The notes beneath the pieces are model-generated. The model had not been told where the DNA came from. It was given only the letters and a program-made list of their open reading frames with translations, and searched no databases. Below, piece after piece: positions 52,197-60,583 of a stretch of 64,000 nt of DNA. Within the stretch, counting starts at the first letter, position 1, and every line of letters starts with the position of its first letter. Origin of the DNA: Klebsiella huaxiensis (lineage in GTDB: Bacteria > Pseudomonadota > Gammaproteobacteria > Enterobacterales > Enterobacteriaceae); the NCBI RefSeq assembly GCF_003261575.2, contig NZ_CP036175.1:1674001-1738000 (forward strand), in the 5' to 3' direction. A program made the translations under genes and the position numbers.

Positions 52197-53090
52197 CTAT
52201 CCCAGTACATCGGTCAGAGCTTCTTCCAGGTCATACCAACGAAAACCAAATCCGGCGGCTTCCAGGCGCTTCGGCAGCGCGCGCTGGCCGCCGAGTACCA
52301 GTACCGATGATTCGCCCATCAGCAGGCGAATAGCCGCCGCCGGAACGCGGAAAATCGCCGGGCGGTTCAGTGCGTGACCCAGCGCGTGGGCAAACTGTTC
52401 GTTGCGCACCGGGTAGGGGGAAACCATATTAAACGGGCCGCGCAGGTCGTTATCCAGTAGCCATAGAATACCGTTAACCATATCGTCGATATGAATCCAC
52501 GCCAGGTACTGTCTACCGCTGCCGATAGGGCCGCCGAGGCCGAGCTTAAATGCGGGGGCCATTTTGGCCAGAATACCGCCTCGTGGTGCCAGTACCACGC
52601 CGGTGCGCAGCAAGCAGACGCGGGTATGTTCGCTTTGCGCCTCGCAAGCGATCTGTTCCCAGCGGGCGCAAAGTTTGTGGGTAAATTCGTTATGCGGTGG
52701 TTCTTCTTCGGTGACCACCACTTCGCCGATATCACCATAATAGCCAGCGGCTGAACCGCTAATCAGCACTGCGGGCGGAGCATCGCTGGCGTTGATCAGC
52801 GTGACCAGCTTTTGGGTGATATCCCAGCGGCTGTGGCAGAGACGCTGTTTCTGCTCTGCCGTCCAGCGTTTGTCGGCGATAGGCTCGCCGGCCAGGTTGA
52901 TGACGGCATCAACGCCGTTGAGGTTTGCCTGGTGCTCGAAATCGCGCCACAGGGTGACGCGAGAGTCGAGGCGATTTTTCGCCTTTTCAGGGCTGCGCGT
53001 TGAAACCGTTACCTGATGCCCCAGCTCCAGTAGCCGAGGGATTAGATGGCGGCCAATCAGGCCGGTACCGCCAGTTAGCAGAACGTTCAT
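52197..53090 (-). CDS. yfcH: SDR39U1-type epimerase family protein YfcH
   Basis: 297 aa. NAD(P)-binding GGTGLIGRHLIPRLLELGH at the N-terminus, SGSAAGYYGD with the active-site Tyr, and the C-terminal DUF1731 domain (ALNRPAIFRVPAAAIRLLMG). Related to plant and human SDR39U1; substrate unknown. Lies 20 bases after folX in the yfcG–folX–yfcH direction. Confidence 0.93.
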   Translation of the reverse strand: MNVLLTGGTGLIGRHLIPRLLELGHQVTVSTRSPEKAKNRLDSRVTLWRDFEHQANLNGVDAVINLAGEPIADKRWTAEQKQRLCHSRWDITQKLVTLINASDAPPAVLISGSAAGYYGDIGEVVVTEEEPPHNEFTHKLCARWEQIACEAQSEHTRVCLLRTGVVLAPRGGILAKMAPAFKLGLGGPIGSGRQYLAWIHIDDMVNGILWLLDNDLRGPFNMVSPYPVRNEQFAHALGHALNRPAIFRVPAAAIRLLMGESSVLVLGGQRALPKRLEAAGFGFRWYDLEEALTDVLG

Positions 53091-53110
53091 AGCGCCTCCC
53101 TAAGATGCGT

Positions 53111-53473
53111 CTACCGCCGCCAGCTCATGGTCATGGATACCGAATCGGCGTAGCGCAGTGCGTACAGTTTATCGATCTCTACTTCAGCATATGTGACCCA
53201 ATGATGTTCGCGTGCGATGTCGAGCACATCCTGAGTTAATTTTTCCAGCAGAGAGAAACGGTTATTCTCGATATGGCTAATGATGCGCTTGGTGATAGTG
53301 CGGTAGTTCAGCGCATCGTTAATATCTTCACTGTTACGTGATTGATCCGCCGGGTAGTGGATAGCGACGTTAACCACCACATCCTGGCGGTTGGCGATCT
53401 CTTCCTCTTTAATACCAATAAAAGTACGCAGGCGCAGGTTCTTAATTCGAATAATGGCGTCTGGTTGAGACAT
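53111..53473 (-). CDS. folX: dihydroneopterin triphosphate 2'-epimerase FolX
   Basis: 120 aa, same length as in E. coli. Converts dihydroneopterin triphosphate to dihydromonapterin triphosphate, the branch that leads to tetrahydromonapterin. FolB-like fold; catalytic Lys in REHHWVTYAEVEIDK region and Glu in GIKEEE are conserved. Start at 53473 fits GGAGGAAA upstream. Confidence 0.95.
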   Translation of the reverse strand: MSQPDAIIRIKNLRLRTFIGIKEEEIANRQDVVVNVAIHYPADQSRNSEDINDALNYRTITKRIISHIENNRFSLLEKLTQDVLDIAREHHWVTYAEVEIDKLYALRYADSVSMTMSWRR

Positions 53474-53538
53474 TGCAGGTTTCCTCCGTATAGTAATTTC
53501 CGCAATCATACATCAAAGCATCCCGGGCGAGCAGGGGG

Positions 53539-54168
53539 TTAATGGCCTTCTGTTTTCAGGAGCGCTTCAACGGTGGCCGGGCGCTGGCGAATACGCTCGA
53601 ACCAGTTGTGTATTGCCGGGAAATTCGCGAGCTCAATACGTTGGCGTTGATGGGCGTTAATCCACGGCCAGCAGGCGATGTCGGCGATGCTGTAGTGGTT
53701 TCCACCCAGCCAGGGACTTTGCTCAAGACGTCGGTTCAATACGCCATACAGACGTTGCGTTTCTACCTGATAGCGCTCAATGGCGTAGGGAACAGCCTGT
53801 GGGGCAAAATGGTTAAAATGATGATTTTGCCCGAGCATCGGTCCTAAACCGCCGACCTGCCAGAACAGCCACTGTAGCGTAACGTGGCGTTCGCGCAGTT
53901 CCCCACTAAGCAATTTGCCTGTTTTTTCCGCCAGATAAAGCAGGATCTCGCCGGATTCAAACAGGCTCAACGGCGAGCCGCCGTCAACGGGATCGTGGTC
54001 GACGATCGCCGGGATCTTGTTATTCGGGGAGATGGCGAGAAATTGCGGATGAAACTGCTCCCCTTTGCCGACATCCACCTTGATAAGGCGGTAAGCCAGC
54101 TGCGTTTCTTCAAGAAAGAGCGTGATTTTGTGGCCATTGGGGGTGGGTGCATAGTAAAGATCGATCAT
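53539..54168 (-). CDS. yfcG: GST-like disulfide-bond oxidoreductase YfcG
   Basis: 209 aa (E. coli 215). Nu-class glutathione S-transferase with strong disulfide reductase activity. Thioredoxin-like N-terminal domain (MIDLYYAPTPNGHKITLFLE; the Thr-Pro-Asn stretch replaces the usual catalytic Tyr/Ser/Cys) and helical C-terminal domain (HYSIADIACWPWINAHQR). Divergent from yfcF, with an ERIC-type remnant in the gap. Confidence 0.94.
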   Translation of the reverse strand: MIDLYYAPTPNGHKITLFLEETQLAYRLIKVDVGKGEQFHPQFLAISPNNKIPAIVDHDPVDGGSPLSLFESGEILLYLAEKTGKLLSGELRERHVTLQWLFWQVGGLGPMLGQNHHFNHFAPQAVPYAIERYQVETQRLYGVLNRRLEQSPWLGGNHYSIADIACWPWINAHQRQRIELANFPAIHNWFERIRQRPATVEALLKTEGH

Positions 54169-54272
54169 GAGAATCTCCCGCCGTCACAGGTCGCAAACTT
54201 CTTGAGTATAGGTGAACTCAGGGGATTCGCAGATTGACTCAGTTTGCGGTAAGAGTTGCCGTTTGAGATATC

Positions 54273-54332
54273 TACCCAAAATAATTCGAGTTACAGGACA
54301 ACGCACAAGCAACTTGAAGTATGAAGGGTATA
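54273..54332. repeat. internally deleted ERIC-type element
   Basis: About 60 bp: TACCCAAAATAATTCGAGTT at one end and AACTTGAAGTATGAAGGGTA at the other, imperfect inverted repeats, followed by TA. Both ends match the full 121-bp element at 63780–63900, but about 60 bp of its centre are missing. Confidence 0.8.
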
Positions 54333-54423
54333 GGCAAAATCCTCATGGCGGCGGTCAGTGACATCCTCTGAGAGACAGGATATGTTGGCTTATCGCCCCA
54401 TTACATTAGCCATTGAGGATGCC

Positions 54424-55068
54424 ATGAGCCAGTCTGCTATTACCCTGTGGTCCGATTCTGATTTTTTCTCGCCGTATGTGATGTCCGTGTATGTTGCTCT
54501 GCAGGAAAAGAGCCTGCCTTTTACCCTTAAAACCGTCAATCTCGACAGCGGCGAGCATCTGCAAAGCAGCTGGAAAGGCTATTCTGCTACCCGGCGCGTG
54601 CCGCTTCTGGAGGTCGATGGCTTTTCCCTGAGTGAATCTTCGGCGATTACCGAATATCTGGACGAACGCTTTGCGCCTCCGGAGTGGGAACGTCTCTATC
54701 CCCATGATCTGCAAAAGCGCGCGCGGGCGCGTCAGGTGCAGGCCTGGCTGCGCAGCGATCTGATGCCTATTCGCGAAGAGCGTTCGACGATCGTGGTGTT
54801 TGCTGGGGCAAAGAAACCGCCGCTCAGCGAAGCCGGGCAGAAAAGCGCCGCAAAACTGTTTGAAACCGCCGGGGCGCTACTGGCGCAGGGCGGTCAGAAT
54901 CTGTTTGGTGAGTGGTCTATTGCCGATACCGATCTCGCGTTGATGCTCAATCGACTGGTACTCAACGGCGATGAGGTACCAGCGGCGCTGGTGGAGTACG
55001 CCACCTTCCAGTGGCAGCGGGCGTCGGTTCAGCGCTACGTCGCACTGTCGGCTAAACGTGCTGGCTGA
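54424..55068 (+). CDS. yfcF: glutathione S-transferase YfcF
   Basis: 214 aa from the ATG at 54424 (GAGG upstream), exactly E. coli length; earlier in-frame starts from 54358 are rejected. N-terminal thioredoxin-like domain (ITLWSDSDFFSPYVMSVYVA; SESSAITEYLDERF), helical C-terminal domain (NLFGEWSIADTDLALMLNRL). Glutathione-dependent reductase/peroxidase activity is known for E. coli YfcF. Confidence 0.94.
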   Translation: MSQSAITLWSDSDFFSPYVMSVYVALQEKSLPFTLKTVNLDSGEHLQSSWKGYSATRRVPLLEVDGFSLSESSAITEYLDERFAPPEWERLYPHDLQKRARARQVQAWLRSDLMPIREERSTIVVFAGAKKPPLSEAGQKSAAKLFETAGALLAQGGQNLFGEWSIADTDLALMLNRLVLNGDEVPAALVEYATFQWQRASVQRYVALSAKRAG

Positions 55069-55124
55069 TAAGCCTCAGCGGTTCCGTTATCATAGACGCA
55101 TCGTAATGCGTGGAGATGGAATGT

Positions 55125-55676
55125 ATGAAGCTGATGTTTGCATCGGATATCCACGGCTCGCTGCCCGCAACTGAACGCGTTCTTGAACTGTTCGCGCAAA
55201 GTGGGGCGCAGTGGCTGGTTATCCTCGGCGATGTGCTCAATCACGGGCCGCGTAACGCCCTTCCTGACGGTTATGCCCCCGACCAGGTTGCGGAGAAGCT
55301 GAATAGCGTAGCAGAGCGAGTGATTGCCGTACGCGGTAATTGTGACAGCGAAGTCGATCAGATGCTGCTCCATTTCCCCATTACTGCTCCCTGGCAGCAG
55401 GTATTAAGCGAGCGAACTCGCCTGTTTTTGACCCACGGGCATCTGTATAGCCCCGATAATTTGCCTCCGCTCGCCGCTGGCGATGTGCTGGCTTATGGTC
55501 ATACTCATATTCCGGTTGCAGAGAAACGCGGCGATATTTTTCTCTTCAACCCCGGCTCGGTCAGCATCCCCAAAGGGGGATTTGCGGCCAGCTACGGGCT
55601 GCTGAACGAGGGTCAATTGCAGGTTTTAGCACTCGATGATCATCAGGTTATTGCAGAGGTCGCAATTTACCCGTAA
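55125..55676 (+). CDS. yfcE: metallophosphodiesterase YfcE
   Basis: 183 aa. Metal ligands in ASDIHG, LGDVLNHGP, RGNCDSEVD, LTHGHL and YGHTHIP define the YfcE/MJ0936 phosphodiesterase family, active on cyclic or bis-p-nitrophenyl phosphoesters with manganese; natural substrate unknown. Three in-frame ATG/GTG codons (55110, 55116, 55125) are possible; GGAG spacing favours 55125. Confidence 0.94.
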   Translation: MKLMFASDIHGSLPATERVLELFAQSGAQWLVILGDVLNHGPRNALPDGYAPDQVAEKLNSVAERVIAVRGNCDSEVDQMLLHFPITAPWQQVLSERTRLFLTHGHLYSPDNLPPLAAGDVLAYGHTHIPVAEKRGDIFLFNPGSVSIPKGGFAASYGLLNEGQLQVLALDDHQVIAEVAIYP

Positions 55677-55734
55677 TTTACCCCACAACCGTATAGACGC
55701 GCCGCGAGAGCGCTTTAAAAAGTAAGGTTTCCTG

Positions 55735-56289
55735 ATGGCGGAACAGAATCATTTGGCAAGCACAGAATGGGTCGATATTGTTAATGAAAACAACGAGGTG
55801 ATAGCACAATCCAGCCGCGAGCAAATGCGTGCGGAATGTCTGCGTCATCGGGCGACCTACATTGTTGTTCATGATGGGATGGGCAAAATCCTCGTGCAGC
55901 GCCGTACCGAAACTAAGGATTTCCATCCGGGAATGCTGGATGCCACCGCTGGCGGCGTGGTGCAGGCGGATGAGCAAATGCTGGAGTCAGCGCGCCGCGA
56001 AGCGGAAGAGGAACTCGGCATCGCCGGTGTACCCTTTGCCGACCACGGACAGTTCTACTACGAAGATAAACACTGCCGAGTCTGGGGTGGCCTGTTTAGC
56101 TGCGTATCGCACGGACCTTTCGCCCTGCAAGAAGAGGAAGTGAGTGAAGTGTGCTGGCTGACGCCGGTGGAGATCACCGCACGCTGCGACGAGTTCACGC
56201 CGGATTCATTGAAAGCGCTGGCTCTATGGATGACCCGTAATGCTAATAATGAGTCATCGAAAGCTGAAAAACAGGAAGAGGCGGAGTAG
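55735..56289 (+). CDS. yfcD: Nudix hydrolase YfcD
   Basis: 184 aa. The Nudix box runs GGVVQADEQMLESARREAEE then ELGI, with the catalytic Glu residues intact. Related to isopentenyl-diphosphate isomerase-like Nudix proteins; substrate not established. AGG lies seven bases before the ATG. It stops four bases from the convergent LacI-type gene, marking the edge of the PTS–transketolase island. Confidence 0.93.
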   Translation: MAEQNHLASTEWVDIVNENNEVIAQSSREQMRAECLRHRATYIVVHDGMGKILVQRRTETKDFHPGMLDATAGGVVQADEQMLESARREAEEELGIAGVPFADHGQFYYEDKHCRVWGGLFSCVSHGPFALQEEEVSEVCWLTPVEITARCDEFTPDSLKALALWMTRNANNESSKAEKQEEAE

Positions 56290-56293
56290 CCGC

Positions 56294-57313
56294 CTAACAG
56301 CTATCCCGCAGGCATAAGCTGGAGGTGATGGGCTTTCTGTCGCTCCAGCTCCCCTCATTCAGGCGCTCCAGCAGCGCACGCCCGGCTTCAATGCCAATCT
56401 TGTGGTGCGGCACCGCCATCGTGGTTAACGGCGGTTGGCAAACACGACTGACATCGCTATCTCCAAAGCCAACGACGGCCAAATCATCAGGAACTTTAAT
56501 ACGCCGACGCTGGCATTCATACAGTGCGCCGCATGCCAGTTCATCGGAAACGCAAACCAGCGCATCCAGTTCCGGCCAGGCCAGTAAAAACTCAGGCAGT
56601 TGTGAAGCGCCGGTGGAAAAATTAGGCGGCAGGGCGGCGTTAATCACCCGATTGGGCGACATATGGTGGCGCAGCATCGCTTTATACCACCCTTGCAAAT
56701 GCTGCTGAAAAATCCACTGCTCCTGGTTGGCGCACAATAGACCAATATTCTGGTAGCCGCGGTGGATGAGCATCTCCGTGAGTTCGAACATCGCTGCGAC
56801 GTTATCAATACCGATATTCATGTCGAGGGGGTCGGCGCGCATCGCACCCATTTCCATCACCGGAATTGAGGCATTCTTCAGCCAGTGACGTACGGTATCG
56901 CTATGTTCAACGCTAAGCAGGATGGCGGCGGCGATATTGGAAGCCAACAGGGTTTCCAGCAGTTTCTCTTCCTGCTCCAGCCGGTGCTGTGATTCCGCCA
57001 GCATGATTTGATAGCCTGCCGGCTGTAAGACTTGCTGAAGTCCGGCAAACATTGCTGAACATCCCGACTCAGCAAGATTTGGCACCACCATCGCTATTGT
57101 TCTTGAAGAGGCTGAAGCCAGCGCGCTGGCGGCAAGGTTGGGCATATATCCCAGTTCCTGCACTGCCGCTTCAATTTTTTCACGCAGTTTATCGGAAACC
57201 TGCTCCGGCGTGCGCAGAGCACGGGAAACGGTCATCGTGCCCACACCAGCAAGCTGAGCAACATCGGCGATCGTCACTTTGCCGGTACTACGCCGTTTTC
57301 GGGTTAGAGACAT
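56294..57313 (-). CDS. LacI-family regulator (GntR/IdnR-like) of the PTS–transketolase operon
   Basis: 339 aa from the ATG at 57313 (AGGA seven bases upstream); the earlier ATG at 57319 is too close to that site. Helix-turn-helix VTIADVAQLAGVGTMTVSRA and hinge NLAASALASASS, then effector domain (ALVCVSDELACGALYECQRR, VVGFGDSDVSRVCQPPLTTM). Divergent from the PTS genes; two matching palindromes lie in the shared region. Orthologous in place to the regulator of Salmonella STM2340–2345. Confidence 0.88.
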   Translation of the reverse strand: MSLTRKRRSTGKVTIADVAQLAGVGTMTVSRALRTPEQVSDKLREKIEAAVQELGYMPNLAASALASASSRTIAMVVPNLAESGCSAMFAGLQQVLQPAGYQIMLAESQHRLEQEEKLLETLLASNIAAAILLSVEHSDTVRHWLKNASIPVMEMGAMRADPLDMNIGIDNVAAMFELTEMLIHRGYQNIGLLCANQEQWIFQQHLQGWYKAMLRHHMSPNRVINAALPPNFSTGASQLPEFLLAWPELDALVCVSDELACGALYECQRRRIKVPDDLAVVGFGDSDVSRVCQPPLTTMAVPHHKIGIEAGRALLERLNEGSWSDRKPITSSLCLRDSC

Positions 57314-57424
57314 ACACATTCCTGTTGAACAGACGCTTTTTATCATCATCCATCACTTCACGTGTTTTGGAGTATACGCTTTAAATGCCTACTTTTTTTG
57401 CGTTTTCACATGATGATGATGAAT

Positions 57425-57471
57425 TGATAGCGCTATCACAAATCTGAATGTTATCTGTTGGTAGCGCTATC
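57425..57471. promoter_or_regulatory. two LacI-type operators
   Basis: TGATAGCGCTATCA (57425–57438, perfect) and GGTAGCGCTATC (57460–57471, near-perfect), centres 34 bp apart, in the divergent region of regulator and PTS genes. The central GC palindrome is typical of LacI-family sites. Confidence 0.8.
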
Positions 57472-57473
57472 TT

Positions 57474-57489
57474 TGTGATCGTTCTCGCA
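57474..57489 (+). promoter_or_regulatory. CRP-type site before the PTS–transketolase operon
   Basis: TGTGATCGTTCTCGCA: perfect left half, right half one mismatch from TCACA. It abuts the second LacI-type operator and lies 60 bases before the IIA start. Confidence 0.6.
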
Positions 57490-57548
57490 GTTAACTATTG
57501 TTAGCTTGAATAAAGTTTGCTCATCTTTTGCTGATAACGAGGGACAAG

Positions 57549-57992
57549 ATGCTTAAAACATGGATCTCTGATGCAACCATTACGCTCCAGCAGGAAGTAG
57601 AAACCTGGCCGCAGGCGCTGGATATCTGCGCCAGGCCGTTGCTTGAATCCGGCGTTATCGCGCCTGAGTATGTGACGGCGATCGTTGAGCAACACCATAA
57701 ACTGGGGCCGTATTATGTGCTGGCTCCGGGGTTGGCAATGCCGCATGCGCGGCCGGAAGAGGGGGCGAAAGGCTTAGGTTTATCGCTGCTGAAGCTGGAA
57801 CAGGGAGTGTCATTTGGTTCTGAAGAGTTCGACCCGGTTGATATTATTATTATGCTTGCGGCACCGGATAAGCACAGCCACATCGAAATGATCTCCGCGC
57901 TAGCGGAATTATTTTCCAGTGATGAAGATATGGAAAAATTACATCAGGCGAAAACCCTGGAGGACATAAAAAAAATAATTGCACGATTCTGA
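57549..57992 (+). CDS. PTS subunit IIA (ascorbate/mannitol-fructose family)
   Basis: 147 aa cytoplasmic phosphocarrier. The phosphorylated His66 lies in GLAMPHARPEEGA, the family signature. Closest in type to UlaC. GAGGGA precedes the ATG at 57549. First gene of a five-gene operon with IIB, IIC and two transketolase subunits. Confidence 0.92.
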   Translation: MLKTWISDATITLQQEVETWPQALDICARPLLESGVIAPEYVTAIVEQHHKLGPYYVLAPGLAMPHARPEEGAKGLGLSLLKLEQGVSFGSEEFDPVDIIIMLAAPDKHSHIEMISALAELFSSDEDMEKLHQAKTLEDIKKIIARF

Positions 57993-58071
57993 GTTAATTC
58001 GATAATCCGATTTATAACCCATTGCGCGCTAGCGTGATGCGGACGAACTCTACCCAAAAAAGGTGATAATA

Positions 58072-58344
58072 ATGAAAATCATGGCAATTTGCGGTTCAGG
58101 CCTGGGCAGTAGTTTTATGGTTGAGATGAATATTAAAAAAGTGCTTAAAAAACTTGAAATAGAAGCTGAAGTGGAGCACTCCGATCTCTCATCGGCAACG
58201 CCGGGCGCGGCAGATTTATTTGTGATGGCAAAAGATATTGCCGCCAGCGCCAGCGTGCCGGAAAGCCAGCTGGTGGTGATCACCAACATCATTGACATTA
58301 ATGAACTCGAAGCGCAGCTGCGCGCGTGGTTCGCCAAACAATAA
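58072..58344 (+). CDS. PTS subunit IIB (ascorbate family)
   Basis: 90 aa. Phosphorylated Cys7 in MKIMAICGSGLGSSFMVEMN, as in UlaB. AGGTGA precedes the chosen ATG; a GTG three codons earlier is less likely. IIC starts 20 bases later. Confidence 0.92.
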   Translation: MKIMAICGSGLGSSFMVEMNIKKVLKKLEIEAEVEHSDLSSATPGAADLFVMAKDIAASASVPESQLVVITNIIDINELEAQLRAWFAKQ

Positions 58345-58364
58345 CTCTTTATAGCGAGGCGGAT

Positions 58365-59756
58365 ATGTTTATCCTTGAAACGCTGAATTTTGTTGTTGAT
58401 ATTCTCAAAGTACCCTCTGTTCTGGTCGGGTTAATTGCGCTAATTGGTCTGGTAGCGCAAAAGAAATCTTTTTCCGATGTCGTGAAAGGAACGATAAAAA
58501 CTATTCTGGGCTTTATCGTTCTGGGTGGTGGTGCGACGGTATTAGTTGGCTCGCTTAATCCGCTAGGGGGAATGTTTGAACACGCCTTTAATATTCAGGG
58601 GATTATTCCTAATAATGAGGCGATTGTTTCTATTGCGCTGGAAAAATATGGTGCATCAACTGCCCTTATTATGGCATTTGGTATGGTAGCGAATATTCTG
58701 GTTGCCCGCTTTACGCGTCTGAAATACATCTTCCTGACGGGGCATCACACCTTCTATATGGCCTGTATGATCGGCGTGATCCTCACCGTGGCGGGCTTCG
58801 AAGGCGTCGGGCTCGTGTTTACCGGCTCGCTGATTCTCGGACTGGTGATGGCGTTCTTCCCGGCGCTGGCGCAGCGCTATATGAAGCGGATTACCGGTAC
58901 CGATGATATTGCCTTCGGCCATTTTGGCACGCTGGGCTATGTGCTCTCAGGCTGGATTGGTAGCGTCTGCGGTAAAGGTTCGCGTTCGACCGAAGAGATG
59001 AACCTGCCGAAGAACCTGAGCTTCCTGCGCGACAGCTCCATCTCCATTTCACTGACCATGATGATTATCTACCTGATTATGGCGGTAAGCGCGGGGCGTG
59101 AGTATGTTGAAAGCACCTACAGCGGCGGTCAGAACTACCTGGTATACGCCATCATTATGGCGATTACCTTCGCGGCCGGGGTGTTCATCATCCTGCAAGG
59201 CGTACGCCTGATCCTGGCGGAAATCGTCCCGGCGTTTACCGGTTTTTCGGAAAAACTGGTGCCAAACGCCCGTCCGGCACTGGACTGCCCGGTGGTTTAT
59301 CCCTATGCCCCGAACGCTGTGTTGATCGGCTTTCTGTTTAGTTTCCTCGGTGGTCTGGTCGGGCTGTTCCTCTGTGGTCAGTTTAAGTGGGTGCTGATTC
59401 TGCCGGGTGTAGTACCGCACTTCTTTACCGGTGCAACTGCCGGGGTGTTCGGCAATGCTACCGGAGGTCGTCGTGGAGCAATGATCGGTGCTTTTGCCAA
59501 CGGTCTGCTGATCACCTTCCTGCCGGTGCTGTTGCTGCCAGTGCTGGGGGCGATTGGTTTTGCCAACACTACCTTCTCGGATGCTGACTTCGGCGCCGTT
59601 GGTATCGTGCTGGGCAACCTGGCGCGCTATCTGTCACCGTTTGCTATCACTGGTCTTGTTGTGGCGTTGTTCGCTCTGTTGGTGGTGTACAACGTGTTTG
59701 CGAAAAAGAAATCTGCGGGCGGCGGCGCGCAGGAGAACAGCGGAGCTAAATCATGA
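58365..59756 (+). CDS. PTS subunit IIC (ascorbate family, UlaA-like)
   Basis: 463 aa membrane channel with about 11 helices. Family blocks seen: TGHHTFYMACMIG, DIAFGHFGTLGYVLSGWIG and GATAGVFGNATGGRRGAMIG. Start at 58365 fits GAGG upstream. The stop overlaps the transketolase N-subunit start by four bases (ATGA). The sugar is unknown: ascorbate itself is unlikely because none of the UlaD/E/F/G enzymes are present. Confidence 0.92.
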   Translation: MFILETLNFVVDILKVPSVLVGLIALIGLVAQKKSFSDVVKGTIKTILGFIVLGGGATVLVGSLNPLGGMFEHAFNIQGIIPNNEAIVSIALEKYGASTALIMAFGMVANILVARFTRLKYIFLTGHHTFYMACMIGVILTVAGFEGVGLVFTGSLILGLVMAFFPALAQRYMKRITGTDDIAFGHFGTLGYVLSGWIGSVCGKGSRSTEEMNLPKNLSFLRDSSISISLTMMIIYLIMAVSAGREYVESTYSGGQNYLVYAIIMAITFAAGVFIILQGVRLILAEIVPAFTGFSEKLVPNARPALDCPVVYPYAPNAVLIGFLFSFLGGLVGLFLCGQFKWVLILPGVVPHFFTGATAGVFGNATGGRRGAMIGAFANGLLITFLPVLLLPVLGAIGFANTTFSDADFGAVGIVLGNLARYLSPFAITGLVVALFALLVVYNVFAKKKSAGGGAQENSGAKS

Positions 59757-60583
59757 ATGTGCAAGAAGTGACCAAACTGGCGCGTGATATTCGCGTGGCA
59801 ACCCTTAAATCGCTAACGGATCTTGGTTTTGGCCATTACGGCGGCAGCATGTCGGTGGTGGAAACGCTGGCAGTACTGTACGGTGCGGTGATGAAAATCG
59901 ACCCCGCTGACCCTGACTGGCCCGAGCGTGACTACTTTGTGTTATCGAAAGGTCATGCTGGCCCGGCGCTCTACAGTACATTAGCGATTAAGGGGTACTT
60001 CCCCATGGAAGAACTCAGTACGCTCAACCAGAACGGTACGCGGCTGCCAAGTCATCCCGATCGATTAAAAACGCGCGGCGTGGATGCCACGACGGGGTCA
60101 CTGGGGCAGGGGATCTCAATCGCCGGGGGGATGGCGCTGTCGCATAAGCTCGCGGGGCGGGCGAATCGCGTATTCTGCATCGTCGGCGATGGCGAGCTGA
60201 ATGAAGGCCAGTGCTGGGAAGCATTCCAGTTTATTGCCCACCACCGTTTGAATAACCTGACCGTGTTTGTTGACTGGAACAAGCTCCAGCTTGACGGCAA
60301 GTTGGACGAAATTATCCGCGCTTTTAATCTGGAAGATAAATTCCGCGCCTTTGGTTTTGATGTCGTTACTGTCAAAGGTGATGATATCCCCGGGCTGCTG
60401 GCGGCGGTACAGCCTGTTCTGCCAGCCGATGCGCGTCCACGTGTGGTGATCCTTGATAGCGTTAAGGGACAGGGGGTTCCGTATCTCGAAAAGCTCAGTA
60501 ATAACCATCACTTACGCCTGACTGCGGAGATGAAAGAGACGCTAAACGAGACTATTCGCCAACTGGAGGCCGAACATGATTAA
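59753..60583 (+). CDS. transketolase, N-terminal subunit
   Basis: 276 aa, the thiamine-diphosphate-binding half of a split transketolase. Seen: LSKGHAGPALYSTLAIKGY and the ThDP motif GDGELNEGQCWEAFQFIAHH with Asn in VDWNKLQLDG. It needs the next gene's product to form an active site. Not the housekeeping TktA/TktB, which are single chains of about 660 aa. Confidence 0.93.
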   Translation: MNVQEVTKLARDIRVATLKSLTDLGFGHYGGSMSVVETLAVLYGAVMKIDPADPDWPERDYFVLSKGHAGPALYSTLAIKGYFPMEELSTLNQNGTRLPSHPDRLKTRGVDATTGSLGQGISIAGGMALSHKLAGRANRVFCIVGDGELNEGQCWEAFQFIAHHRLNNLTVFVDWNKLQLDGKLDEIIRAFNLEDKFRAFGFDVVTVKGDDIPGLLAAVQPVLPADARPRVVILDSVKGQGVPYLEKLSNNHHLRLTAEMKETLNETIRQLEAEHD

